Assembly: GCF_900095385.1 (NCBI RefSeq)
Contig: NZ_FMID01000038.1
Coordinates: forward strand, 1 to 64,000
Reading direction: 5' to 3'
DNA: 64,000 nucleotides
DNA from: Methanoculleus chikugoensis
Lineage (GTDB): Archaea > Halobacteriota > Methanomicrobia > Methanomicrobiales > Methanoculleaceae
The notes under the pieces were generated by a model, which was given only the letters and a program-made list of their open reading frames with translations, made no database searches and was not told where the DNA came from. Every line of letters starts with the position of its first letter. Positions within the stretch are counted from its first letter, which is position 1. The position numbers were made by a program, and so were the translations under genes. Positions 1-7,939 of this stretch are shown one piece after another.

Positions 1-270
1 CCCCTGTCTCCACCATACAGGGATCAGCCTACAACCCCACCCCGCCCGGCCTTCGGCCTCCTCCCCCGCCCAAGGAGCGGGGGCAGTCATGGCGATAGGC
101 GATGCCCCCTACGGGACATCACTGGAGAAAATCGAAGGTCTTGGACTTGCGATGGACGGAACGTCCGGAGCACGAGCACCGCTAGGTGCGCAGCCCAGTG
201 GAAAGCCGTGCTCCTGAGCACCCCTGATTGCGGCCATCTGGAGCGAACAGGGGGTTTCAACAAGGCCGAA
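1..270 (+). repeat. Structured repeat element A, copy 1 (may extend left of the window)
   Basis: Non-coding stretch whose sequence reappears inverted at 3923-4181. Shared landmarks in order are CCCCTGTCTC (1-10), a CTTCG-loop hairpin (about 48-58), a GC-rich hairpin (about 63-84), the near-identical core at 124-190, and GTTTCAACAAGGCCGAA (254-270). Where the copies differ, several stems stay paired, for example GGCCTTCGGCC here against GCGCTTCGCGC in copy 2. That is what a structured RNA or a mobile structured repeat would show. No protein frame is convincing. Function unknown. Confidence 0.7.
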
Positions 271-305
271 CTAACTTTCTTCAACGGTTGGACGTGAATA
301 ATAGA

Positions 306-390
306 CGCCGGGAGGGAGATTTGAACTCCCGAGGTGCCAGGCACCAGTGGCTTTCAAGGCCACCGCCTTCCCGGACTAGACTATCCCGGC
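306..390 (-). tRNA. tRNA-Ser (anticodon TGA)
   Basis: On the minus strand the sequence begins GCCGGGATAGTC and ends TCCCGGC plus a G discriminator base, giving a full seven-base-pair acceptor stem. The anticodon loop reads CTTGAAA, anticodon TGA. The long variable arm (85 nt in total) is typical of class II serine tRNA, and the T-loop TTCAAAT is intact. CCA is not encoded. It lies between repeat copy 1 and a convergent-side surface protein gene. Confidence 0.95.
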
Positions 391-429
391 TCGCCTAAAC
401 CTATTGGTCGCCGGACAAAAAAAGGTTGT

Positions 430-1515
430 TCATCCTCTGCGCGCGAAGACAACGGCAAGAAGCGCGAGGAGTGCGAGAGCAGCAGGGAGCGGCGCGGCCT
501 GTGCAGGGGTGGGGGTCGCGTCCCCGAAGAGACCGGGCGCGGTCTGGCTCACCCGGACCGAGTCGGCATTCGCGGCCGAGACCTGCACCGTGCCGCTGTC
601 GTTGTAACTCATGGGATAGACCTTGACGTAGACCGGGCCGCCCCGTGCGGCAACCTCCACAGTCTCAGGCTCGAGCATGCCTTTCTCGTTGACCTTGTGG
701 TGCTTGTTCTCCTCATCGATGTACTCGACCACCCAGTCGATCCCGGCCGAGGTTGCGATCGTCACAATACCGCTTCTGGTGTCGACCTCGAAGTAGGCCG
801 GGGCGGACCGGCTGGCGGGGGAACTCGCGGATATCATCGCCTCCGTCGGCTTCGGACCGGGTGTCCCGGTCACCACGAATACGGCGTCGCCGATGTAGCC
901 TTTGGTGTCGGAGAAGGTGACCTCGTACGAGCCTCCTTCGGAGATGGGCACCTCAACGGAGAACGCTCCGTTCTTGTCGGTCGCTACGTACTGCGGCCCG
1001 TAAACGGTAAAGCCGTCTCGTTCGACCCGGACCTGTACGCCTGCGTCACTGAGATCCGCGATCGAACCCCGGAGGTCGAGCGTGCCGTCGAAGTCCTGGT
1101 TGCCCGGAGAGTTGATCTTGAGACTCCCGGACCGGTCGACCAGATTGACGATCTGCTGTTTCTTCGAACTGCTCCCGAAGGTGGAGAGCGTGGGATCGAC
1201 GATCTCGACCGAGTACTGCCCCGGTTCGAGGCCGTCGGTCTCGAACGTCGTGGAGAACGACCCGTCATTCTGGACGACGATTGTCTTCCGTTCAATCTCG
1301 TGCTTCATGTACTGGGCACGATACAGTATAATCTCCGTGCTGAACCCGGGATTGACCGTCGGCTTGGGAAGTCCCTCCACGATCGTGGTACCGGTGATGT
1401 CGAGTGTATCGCCGATGTACACCGTCTGCGGGGCACTGAATGAGATATATGCGGCCGATGCCGTACCGACGAGCATCATCGCGGCGATGATCGTCAGCCA
1501 TGCGATCCTTTTCAT
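430..1515 (-). CDS. Secreted surface protein with C-terminal membrane anchor
   Basis: About 361 residues. An N-terminal signal peptide (MKRIAWLTIIAAM, ending near TASA) is followed by beta-rich Ig-like repeats with phrases such as VYIGDTLDITGT and GSLKINSPG. The C-terminus is a Pro/Ala linker, a hydrophobic helix (LPAALALLALLAVVFA) and the basic end RRG, the usual archaeal surface-protein anchor layout. The start is set at the methionine just before the signal peptide because a GAGG Shine-Dalgarno sequence lies about 10 nt upstream; a frame extension to 1554 would place 13 unlikely residues first. It resembles methanogen S-layer-associated proteins. The exact family is not recognised. It is transcribed divergently from the RaSEA gene, and the two upstream regions are nearly shared. 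Confidence 0.75.
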   Translation of the reverse strand: MKRIAWLTIIAAMMLVGTASAAYISFSAPQTVYIGDTLDITGTTIVEGLPKPTVNPGFSTEIILYRAQYMKHEIERKTIVVQNDGSFSTTFETDGLEPGQYSVEIVDPTLSTFGSSSKKQQIVNLVDRSGSLKINSPGNQDFDGTLDLRGSIADLSDAGVQVRVERDGFTVYGPQYVATDKNGAFSVEVPISEGGSYEVTFSDTKGYIGDAVFVVTGTPGPKPTEAMISASSPASRSAPAYFEVDTRSGIVTIATSAGIDWVVEYIDEENKHHKVNEKGMLEPETVEVAARGGPVYVKVYPMSYNDSGTVQVSAANADSVRVSQTAPGLFGDATPTPAQAAPLPAALALLALLAVVFARRG

Positions 1516-1543
1516 ATCATAACATCCTCGAATATGAGGTATA

Positions 1544-2530
1544 ATGGTATCCAAATTAACCGAGAAGCCGCTGGCGTCCTGGCGGGGGAAAGACCGCTTT
1601 GACGGGCGGATCCTCGATACGCTGACGGTTATCTTTCGAAGCGGCGGGTGCTCCTGGAACCGGTGCCGGATGTGCGGCTACCGGCACGAGCGGTATCCCG
1701 ACCTCCCGGAGGACGAAATCGCCGAACGGATGATCCGCCAGGTCCGCTGGGTGAAAGAGAACTTCCGCGACGAGGACTACCAGGTGCTCAAGATCTTCAC
1801 GTCGGGGAGTTTCTTCGACCCCGGCGAGGTCCCCCCCGCCGTCCGGCGCGCAGTCGCGGAGACGTTCCGCGGCAAGGCCGTGATTGCCGAGACACGGCCC
1901 GAGTACGTCGAGGCCGACGCAGTCCGCGAGTTCCGGGAAGGGATCGATACCGGCGACTGGGATAAACCACTCCATGTCGCCGTGGGCCTCGAGACCACGA
2001 ACGATCTCATCCGGGAGAGGAGCATCGACAAGGGGTTCTCGTACGCCGACTTCCTCCGCGCCGCAGAGGTCGCCCACGCCGCCGGTGCGGGCATGAAGGC
2101 CTACCTGCTGATGAAACCGCCGTTCCTGACCGAACGCGAGGCACGCGACGACATGATACGCTCGATCAGGGACGTCGCTCCCGTTGCGGACAGCATCTCC
2201 ATGAACCTCTGCACCGTCCAGAGCAGGACCGAGGTCGAACACCTCTGGAAGCAGCACGCATACCGGCCGCCGTACCTCTGGAGCGTCCTTGACGTGCTGA
2301 TCGCCTCTCCGGTGCATATCCTCTGCGATCCCGTCGGCGGCGGACAGATGCGAGGGCCGCACAACTGCGGCGGCTGCGACCGCCCGATCGTGAAGGGGAT
2401 CGCCGACTACTCGCTAACCGGCGACGTCGAACTCCTGCGCGCCCTTGCGGAGACGGAGTGCGGATGCAAAGAAGAGTGGGAGTTCGTGCTGGATCAGGAA
2501 GAGCCGTTCTGTATGCCGCTCAGCCGCTAG
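1544..2530 (+). CDS. Archaeosine biosynthesis radical SAM protein RaSEA
   Basis: 328 residues. Near the N-terminus lies the radical-SAM cluster motif CSWNRCRMC (Cys36, Cys41, Cys44, spacing CX4CX2C), followed by GYRHERYPDLP, typical of the TIGR01210 family. Members work with ArcS in archaea to convert the lysine adduct of preQ0 at tRNA position 15 into archaeosine (known from the family, inferred here). Further cysteines near the C-terminus (CDRP, CGCKEEW) suit an additional metal site. The start ATG follows GAGGT at very short spacing. It is convergent with the ornithine-cyclodeaminase-like gene, the two reading frames meeting end to end at 2527-2530. No arcS is visible in this window. Confidence 0.85.
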   Translation: MVSKLTEKPLASWRGKDRFDGRILDTLTVIFRSGGCSWNRCRMCGYRHERYPDLPEDEIAERMIRQVRWVKENFRDEDYQVLKIFTSGSFFDPGEVPPAVRRAVAETFRGKAVIAETRPEYVEADAVREFREGIDTGDWDKPLHVAVGLETTNDLIRERSIDKGFSYADFLRAAEVAHAAGAGMKAYLLMKPPFLTEREARDDMIRSIRDVAPVADSISMNLCTVQSRTEVEHLWKQHAYRPPYLWSVLDVLIASPVHILCDPVGGGQMRGPHNCGGCDRPIVKGIADYSLTGDVELLRALAETECGCKEEWEFVLDQEEPFCMPLSR

Positions 2531-3756
2531 CACTTCTCCAGTTTCTCCAGCTGCTCGCAGAGCAGCGGGAGGAACGTCCCCGCATCGCTCACGACGCCGA
2601 TCGCCTGCGTCGTGCCTCTGTCCATTAGTTTCGTAACCGATGCGGGGTTGATGTCGACGCAGACGGTCTTGACGTACGACGGGAGGCAGTTCCCGACGGC
2701 GATCGAGTGCAGAAGCGTTCCCACCATCACCACCATCCCGAGATCGTGGATATGGCCGCGCATGGTGTCCTGCGCCTCGACGACGTCCGTGATCGTGTCG
2801 GGGAGCGGGCCGTCGTCCCGGATGGAGCCGGCGAGCACGAACGGGATGCCCTTCTTCACGCACTCGTACATGATCCCGCCGGTGACGACCCCCTGGTCGA
2901 CCGCGTTCTTGATGGAGCCCGCCCGCATGATCTCGCTGATGGCGCGGATGTGGTGCTTGTGCCCGCCGGTGACGAGCGTGCCCGTTTTGACGTTCATCCC
3001 GAGCGACGTGCCGAAGAGGTTGGACTCGATATCGTGGGTGGCGAGCGCGTTCCCCGCGAAGAGCACGTCGATGTAGCCTTCACGGATCATCGTTGCGAGG
3101 GCGTCGGCCGCTCCGGTATGGACGATGGCGGGGCCGCCGACGAGCGCGATCTTCTCGCCTTTCTTCTTCGACTTCAGGATCTCGCGGGCGATCTTTCCGA
3201 TGATCGCCTCGCTCGGCCGCTCGGACGAGACGGTTCCGTGCATGAACTCGAACGTGCTGACTTTCCTCGGCCGCTCGGGGTAGACCACGCGAACCCCGGT
3301 CTCGCTGACAACGACCGCATCCCCTGCCTTGATCTTCGCTATCGGGGTGCATATCGCGCGTCTCTCCTTCTCGTCGACCACGATATGGCAGTCCATCTCG
3401 ATGCGTTCGACGGGCAGCCATTCGTCCCGGTATTTCACGAAGGTCGGGTGATTGGTGGTCGAATAGAACCCCTTCGGCAGGATCCGGTCGCCCTCTGCCG
3501 GTACGAGGGTGACGTCGCCGATCTCGGGGGCACGCGCCCCGAGCCGGTGCAGTTCGGAGAGGATGGCGTCGAGCAGGTGATCGTCGGGCGCCGTCACGCG
3601 CAGACGTGCGTAACTGGTGTCTGTCTTCAGCTTCCCGACATTGAACGTGAGGATCTCGAATTCGCCTCCCATATCCATGATCCTGTCAAACACCAGGGTC
3701 ATGACGCCCGAATCGATGATATGGCCTTCTAGCTCGATTTCCCGGCAGGATTCCAT
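2527..3756 (-). CDS. TIGR00300/LOR-SDH family protein (ornithine cyclodeaminase-like)
   Basis: 409 residues. It begins MESCREIELEGHIIDSGVM, the characteristic N-terminus of this archaeal family. The N-terminal third is the LOR/SDH conserved domain and the C-terminal half (from about residue 180, KKKGEKIALVGGPAIVHTG) an NAD-binding Rossmann-like domain. Family members convert ornithine to proline and ammonia, by homology with the archaeal ornithine cyclodeaminase described in Methanococcus. The open frame runs 93 codons further upstream, but that part is low-complexity intergenic sequence. A TTTATAA box lies directly before the ATG, so transcription from it would start inside the gene; another promoter further upstream is more likely. 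Specific substrate not proven. Confidence 0.8.
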   Translation of the reverse strand: MESCREIELEGHIIDSGVMTLVFDRIMDMGGEFEILTFNVGKLKTDTSYARLRVTAPDDHLLDAILSELHRLGARAPEIGDVTLVPAEGDRILPKGFYSTTNHPTFVKYRDEWLPVERIEMDCHIVVDEKERRAICTPIAKIKAGDAVVVSETGVRVVYPERPRKVSTFEFMHGTVSSERPSEAIIGKIAREILKSKKKGEKIALVGGPAIVHTGAADALATMIREGYIDVLFAGNALATHDIESNLFGTSLGMNVKTGTLVTGGHKHHIRAISEIMRAGSIKNAVDQGVVTGGIMYECVKKGIPFVLAGSIRDDGPLPDTITDVVEAQDTMRGHIHDLGMVVMVGTLLHSIAVGNCLPSYVKTVCVDINPASVTKLMDRGTTQAIGVVSDAGTFLPLLCEQLEKLEKC

Positions 3757-4471
3757 GTTATAAAGATGGGTGATAGTCCGATAATACAGTTTCCCCGTGT
3801 GCCGACTGCTGGTATCCGCTCTCCAGAGCGTCACCTCCGTTTGCTCAGCGGGATGGCGAGCAGCCCCGGGCGTGCATCGCCGCGCACCGGTCCCGAGGCT
3901 GGAAAACCTTTGGCGCTCAAATTTCGGCCTTATTGAAACGCTCTCAGGAGAGTCATCGATTACACCCGGACACGGATTCCGGGGGGACTGCGCACCTTGA
4001 CGGTGCTCATGCTCCGGACGTCCCGTCCATCGCAAGTCCGAGACCTTCGGTCTTCTCCTGCTCCGGTTCTAACGAACCATCGCAATCGCCACGCACTGCC
4101 CGCCCCCCGGGGGCGGGAGGAGCGCGAAGCGCGGGTGGTGGGGGGCTTTTGAGGGAGCCATCTGGTGTGAAGAGACAGGGGAGGGGGGATGCTCCCCCCC
4201 TCGAAACCCTTCGGGTTTCTCAAGCTCGCTACGCTCGCACTCCCCGTCAGCCCCACCTCGCACCTTCGGTGCTCGAACTCCGCTCCTACGGAGCGTCGTT
4301 CCCCCAGTGGGGATTCTCCCACGGTCCACTGCACTGTGAGATTTTTCCGTTTTGGTCACTGTGTTTGCCGGACAGCCACACGTCCCTCAATTACGGCCTC
4401 CAGAGCCAATACATGTCAGCGGGGTTGGAACTCCTCAATCGTGCACCATGACCGTCAGAACAACCGGAAGA
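3757..4471. other. Gene-free GC-rich region with inverted repeats and hairpins
   Basis: About 700 nt without a convincing gene. It holds repeat element A copy 2 (3923-4181, minus orientation). From 4182 to about 4330 it holds a run of short hairpins with CGAAGG, CGTA or CCGTAGG loops, read on the minus strand: GCTCCGTAGGAGC, GCACCGAAGGTGC, GCGAGCGTAGCGAGC and AAACCCGAAGGGTTT. Open frames here have no family features and reflect stop-poor GC-rich DNA. Confidence 0.7.
3923..4181 (-). repeat. Structured repeat element A, copy 2
   Basis: Read on the minus strand it starts CCCCTGTCTC at 4181 and ends GTTTCAATAAGGCCGAA at 3923, like copy 1 in 1-270. The core at 3991-4060 matches 124-190 almost base for base over about 65 nt. 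Hairpins visible in order are GCGCTTCGCGC, CCCGCC-CCGG-GGCGGG, GGTTCGTTAGAACC, AGACCGAAGGTCT, GGACGGGACGTCC, GCACCGTCAAGGTGC and CTCTCCTGAGAG. Function unknown. Confidence 0.75.
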
Positions 4472-5077
4472 CTACTCACCCCGCTTCCGGCAGAGGTACT
4501 CCTGCACCAGCGCCAGTTCCTCACGGGTGTTGACGTTGAAGGCAAGCCGTCTGTCGTGCAGGAGAAGTTGCAGTTCGTCCTGGGCCGCACCGGAACCGCC
4601 CGCCGTCAGGATGTTGATCCCGGCGGGGCAGGCCGGGACGCCGTCGACCGTTTCCGCGTACCTGGTGCGGCAGCCGTGCTCCTCGCAGAGGTCGCGGGGC
4701 ACCCACGTCGAGCATGCCGGCGTTCCCGCCCGGCGCCAGGCGTCCTCGACGGCGGTGACGATATCGGGCGCAAGACAGGGGAGGTCGGATACGCAGGTGA
4801 AGAAAGGCGTTCCTTCTTCCTCCAGGTCCGCCGCAGCGGCGTTGATGTCTTCGATGTAGCCGAGCCCCTCCGCTTCGTACAGGCCGACCCCCTGCGCCCG
4901 GCACCAGTTCTTGGTGAACGGCGTCCGGTACGAGGCGACCACGACCACCTCGTGGCCTGCGGCCGTGAAGGCGTCGGTGACGTAAGAGAGCATCGGCCGG
5001 CCGCAGATGGTGACCAGGGGTTTCTCACCCATCCGGAGACGGGTACCTCGCCCCCCGGCCATGATCAGGGCAAGCAT
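4472..5077 (-). CDS. cobY: Adenosylcobinamide-phosphate guanylyltransferase CobY
   Basis: 201 residues. The N-terminus MLALIMAGGRGTRLRMGEKP is a nucleotidyltransferase signature with a glycine-rich GTP-binding loop, and VSDLPCL carries the metal-binding acidic position. Archaeal CobY transfers GMP from GTP to adenosylcobinamide phosphate, replacing bacterial CobU (established for the archaeal family). Its start overlaps the end of the CobD-like gene by 13 nt, so translation is probably coupled. The cobamide neighbourhood supports this over a generic sugar-nucleotide transferase. Cytoplasmic. Confidence 0.85.
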   Translation of the reverse strand: MLALIMAGGRGTRLRMGEKPLVTICGRPMLSYVTDAFTAAGHEVVVVASYRTPFTKNWCRAQGVGLYEAEGLGYIEDINAAAADLEEEGTPFFTCVSDLPCLAPDIVTAVEDAWRRAGTPACSTWVPRDLCEEHGCRTRYAETVDGVPACPAGINILTAGGSGAAQDELQLLLHDRRLAFNVNTREELALVQEYLCRKRGE

Positions 5078-6063
5078 GCTTCGAGCGCCTCAATGAGTTG
5101 CCTGTTCTCCTCGTGGGTCCGGACGGCCACGCGGATGTGACGGGGGAGCCCGAACGACCGGCAGTCCCGGACAAGAAGGCCGCGGGAGAGGAGCCGCCCA
5201 ACGAGCACCTCCGCCTCCATCGGGATTTCAAGAAGGATATAGTTCGCAGAGGGGGGCGCATAGCCGAGATTGAGATCGACCAGACGGCTGCAGAGCCAGG
5301 CACGCTCCCGGGCAATCCGCTCCCGCGACTCCTCAAGGAGGTCGTAGTGCCGGAAAGCCTCGATCGCGAACGACTCGGCGAACGCGTTCACCGTCCAGGG
5401 AAGGCGCACCGTCTCCACCCTCTCGATGAGCTCGGGCGCGCCGAAGGCGTAGCCGAACCGGATGCCCGGCACGGCGAAGCTCTTCGTGAGGGAACGCAAC
5501 AGAAAGAGGTTCTCGTGGGAGACGTCGACAACGCTCTGGGCCGGGTCGGAGAGTTCAATGAAGGCTTCGTCGAGGAAGAGGCACGCTCCCCGGCCGGCGA
5601 CCCCCTCAAGCAACCGGAGGACTTCCACCCGGGTCAGAAGTTTCCCGGTGGGGTTGTTCGGGTTGCAGAGGAACCGAACGGCAGCCCCGTTCTCATCCGC
5701 CGTACACCGGGCACCGGCAAGCCTCACCGACACCCCGTACTCGGCAAACGTCGGCGACTCGACATAGGCGGCATCACCGGTCCCGAGCACGGCAGAACAG
5801 AACGCGCGAATCAACTCGACGGAACCGTTGCCGACGGCGACCTCTGCGGCATCGCGCCCGAATGTTCTGCCTATTTCCTCTTTGAGCGTCACATACCGGT
5901 CGTCGGGGTAATCTTTCAGCGCCGAAACGTCCGGTATCCAGGGGATATCTGGAGGATACGGATTCACGTTAGCACTGAAATCAAGCAGCTCGCCCCTCTC
6001 CCGGGTGCGGTGCCAGCGCACCCGACCGCCATGTTCCGCCCTTTCGGGGAGATTATCTCTCAT
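5065..6063 (-). CDS. cobD: Class II-fold PLP enzyme, threonine-phosphate decarboxylase CobD-like
   Basis: 332 residues of fold-type I PLP aminotransferase: substrate/PLP motif NPNNPTG at 134-140 and the PLP lysine in SLTKSFAVPG (Lys194). It resembles histidinol-phosphate aminotransferases, but the LDFSANVNPYPPDIPW start and the overlap with cobY favour L-threonine-O-3-phosphate decarboxylase, which makes (R)-1-amino-2-propanol phosphate for the cobamide nucleotide loop. HisC activity cannot be excluded from sequence alone. Upstream, a minus-strand TTTTATGG box near 6105 could drive the operon. Confidence 0.75.
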   Translation of the reverse strand: MRDNLPERAEHGGRVRWHRTRERGELLDFSANVNPYPPDIPWIPDVSALKDYPDDRYVTLKEEIGRTFGRDAAEVAVGNGSVELIRAFCSAVLGTGDAAYVESPTFAEYGVSVRLAGARCTADENGAAVRFLCNPNNPTGKLLTRVEVLRLLEGVAGRGACLFLDEAFIELSDPAQSVVDVSHENLFLLRSLTKSFAVPGIRFGYAFGAPELIERVETVRLPWTVNAFAESFAIEAFRHYDLLEESRERIARERAWLCSRLVDLNLGYAPPSANYILLEIPMEAEVLVGRLLSRGLLVRDCRSFGLPRHIRVAVRTHEENRQLIEALEACLP

Positions 6064-6154
6064 ATTCGTGGCAACTCTTTGAGGATACGTTGTCGGCTGC
6101 TATCCATAAAACCGTTATGTCGGGCAAAATTCCATACCGACAGATATATATACC

Positions 6155-6256
6155 ATCCAGATATTATTATGCTTTATCTGATGCAGTCAGACGAAAAGGT
6201 TACGATTGTCTGACAAATGGCCGACAAGGGGCAGCCGCATGTCAGATATGAGTGAT
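6155..6256 (+). promoter_or_regulatory. Upstream region of the RHH-ftsZ operon with repeated GTCAGA/TCTGAC words
   Basis: The words TCTGAT, GTCAGAC, GTCTGAC and GTCAGAT occur within about 75 nt. They include the inverted pair GTCAGAC...GTCTGAC (about 6187-6217) and a CTTTATCT TATA-like box near 6172. A ribbon-helix-helix protein binds short repeated sites of this kind, so autoregulation by the first gene is a reasonable inference. Confidence 0.4.
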
Positions 6257-6260
6257 TGAA

Positions 6261-6440
6261 ATGATGGATCGGATAACAATCAGATTGCCACGACAACAGG
6301 TCGAGATGCTCGAGAGGCTGGTGGAAGCCGGCGAATTCCCCACGGTATCGGAGGCTGTGCGGTATTCGGTCAGGGCGCTTCTTGAAAGGCATGGAAACCG
6401 TGTTCTACGTGAGGCCGACCAGATTTCATTCAAAGTTTAG
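6261..6440 (+). CDS. Ribbon-helix-helix (CopG/MetJ-type) regulator upstream of ftsZ, CdrS-like
   Basis: About 59 residues: [20 protein letters not shown], then [17 protein letters not shown], the beta-strand plus two helices of a ribbon-helix-helix DNA-binding protein. Three starts are possible: GTG at 6252, ATG at 6261 and ATG at 6264. The GAGTGAT ribosome-binding site at 6250-6256 favours one of the ATGs. It lies 11 nt before ftsZ and is surely co-transcribed. In haloarchaea a short RHH protein, CdrS, is encoded with ftsZ2 and regulates cell division; this gene has the same size, fold and position. Orthology is inferred. Confidence 0.8.
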   Translation: MMDRITIRLPRQQVEMLERLVEAGEFPTVSEAVRYSVRALLERHGNRVLREADQISFKV

Positions 6441-6451
6441 GAGGTATATTG

Positions 6452-7579
6452 ATGCAGACGATCATCAACGAAGCGTTAAGACACGCAGAACGTGAGAAGT
6501 ACCTGAAGACGGACATGGCCGACGGCGAAGACGACATCATCGGCCAGCCACGTATTGTCATCGTAGGATGCGGTGGTGCGGGCAACAACACCGTCAACCG
6601 GCTGTACCACATGCAGGTCAGCGGTGCGGAGACAATCGCGATCAACACGGACAAGCAGCACCTGGACATGATCCAGGCCGACAAGAGAGTCCTTGTCGGC
6701 AAGTCGCTCACCAAAGGCCTTGGTGCCGGCGGTTTCCCCGACGTCGGCAGGCGTGCAGCCGAGATGGCCCGACCGACTCTGGAGGGCCTTCTCGCAGACG
6801 CCGACCTCGTCTTCATCACCGCAGGCATGGGCGGAGGCACCGGTACGGGCACCGCCCCGGTCGTCGCGCAGATCGCAAAGGAGCAGGGCGCCATCGTCGT
6901 CGGCATGGTCAGTTACCCCTTCCAGGTCGAGAAAGCCCGGCTTCTCCGCGCGGAAGAGGGGCTTGAACAGCTCTCTTCCGCTGCCGACTCGGTGATCGTG
7001 CTCGACAACAACCGCCTCATCAAGTACGTGCCGAACCTCCCGCTCGGCCAGGCGTTCTCGGTCATGGACCAGCTCATCGCGGAGACCGTCAAGGGCATCA
7101 GCGAGACGATCACAGAGCCTTCTCTCATCAACATCGACTACGCCGACGTGCGTGCCATCATGAGCAAGGGAGGCGTCGCCGTGATGCTCGTCGGCGAGAG
7201 CAAGCAGCAGAACAAAGCCGAGAGCGTCGTTCACGAGTGCCTCAACCACCCCCTGCTGGACATCGACTACCGCGGAGCCACGGGCAGCCTCATCCACATC
7301 ACGGGCGGAAACGACCTGACCCTCCAGGACGCCGAGGAGATCGCAAGCTCCCTGACCTACGAACTCGACCCCCACGCGGACGTCATCTGGGGAGCGCGGG
7401 TGAACAGCGAGTACGAAGGAAGAGTTCGCGTCATGGCGGTCATGACCGGCGTGAAAAGTGCACAGATCCTCGGAAGCCACCGCGCCTACGAACCCGCGAC
7501 CCAGCGGTCCGGCGCATCTGTCAACAGGCGCATGGCCAGGGACGCCCCGAGCGGGGGCGGCCTCATAGACTTCCTCTGA
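6452..7579 (+). CDS. ftsZ: Cell division protein FtsZ
   Basis: 375 residues. The tubulin/FtsZ GTP-binding signature [12 protein letters not shown] lies near residues 125-136, preceded by [14 protein letters not shown], and the T7-loop [11 protein letters not shown] that completes GTP hydrolysis lies near 225. The C-terminal tail ends SGGGLIDFL, a hydrophobic tip of the type that binds membrane tethers such as SepF. It polymerises into the division ring at mid-cell. The ATG at 6452 has GGAGG seven bases upstream; an in-frame TTG sits just before it. It is the second gene of an operon with the RHH regulator. Confidence 0.97.
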   Translation: MQTIINEALRHAEREKYLKTDMADGEDDIIGQPRIVIVGCGGAGNNTVNRLYHMQVSGAETIAINTDKQHLDMIQADKRVLVGKSLTKGLGAGGFPDVGRRAAEMARPTLEGLLADADLVFITAGMGGGTGTGTAPVVAQIAKEQGAIVVGMVSYPFQVEKARLLRAEEGLEQLSSAADSVIVLDNNRLIKYVPNLPLGQAFSVMDQLIAETVKGISETITEPSLINIDYADVRAIMSKGGVAVMLVGESKQQNKAESVVHECLNHPLLDIDYRGATGSLIHITGGNDLTLQDAEEIASSLTYELDPHADVIWGARVNSEYEGRVRVMAVMTGVKSAQILGSHRAYEPATQRSGASVNRRMARDAPSGGGLIDFL

Positions 7580-7939
7580 AATCCCCTACCCTCTATCATA
7601 CCTTTCTTAAATCGGAATCGTTTCACGGAGGCGTCCCCCATGCTCCTACGAAATACTTAAGAGCACAGGTGACGTTTGAATTATAGACGTTCTTGTATAA
7701 TCCCTCCAGCACGGGGTGTATTGTGCAGGGCATAGATCCACCGGATCTGCGATTGCCAAAGTACCGGGGTTGAACACATGAGCAGACAGATGAACGACGG
7801 TCTCGGTCACCGAGTCCGGGAAGCGTCTTTTCTTGTGGTGTGGCCGCTACACGAGCCTCCGGCATCCTGCAGCACACGGGAGCGGTCTTTTGCTGGCGGG
7901 GATATGAGACAGGTACCGAATGTCGAGGATTGGTAAAGA
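7580..7939. other. Intergenic region ftsZ to coiled-coil gene, with promoter-like boxes
   Basis: About 360 nt. Two TATA-like boxes are visible (AAATACTTAA at 7651-7660 and TTGTATAAT near 7694), and a CTCGG-TCA-CCGAG hairpin (7802-7814) lies shortly before a TCTTTT run. A 52-codon open frame from ATG 7778 ends at 7936, three bases before the next start codon. Its third-position GC is lower than that of the neighbouring genes, so it may be untranslated leader rather than a gene. Confidence 0.5.

Noticed and set aside
2707-3732. 341-codon plus-strand frame over the ornithine-cyclodeaminase-like gene
   Set aside because: Starts with a spurious His run and lies antisense to a recognised family.
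7778-7936. 52-codon open frame just before the coiled-coil gene
   Set aside because: Weak GC3, no homology and a poor ribosome-binding site; kept only as a note in the region entry.
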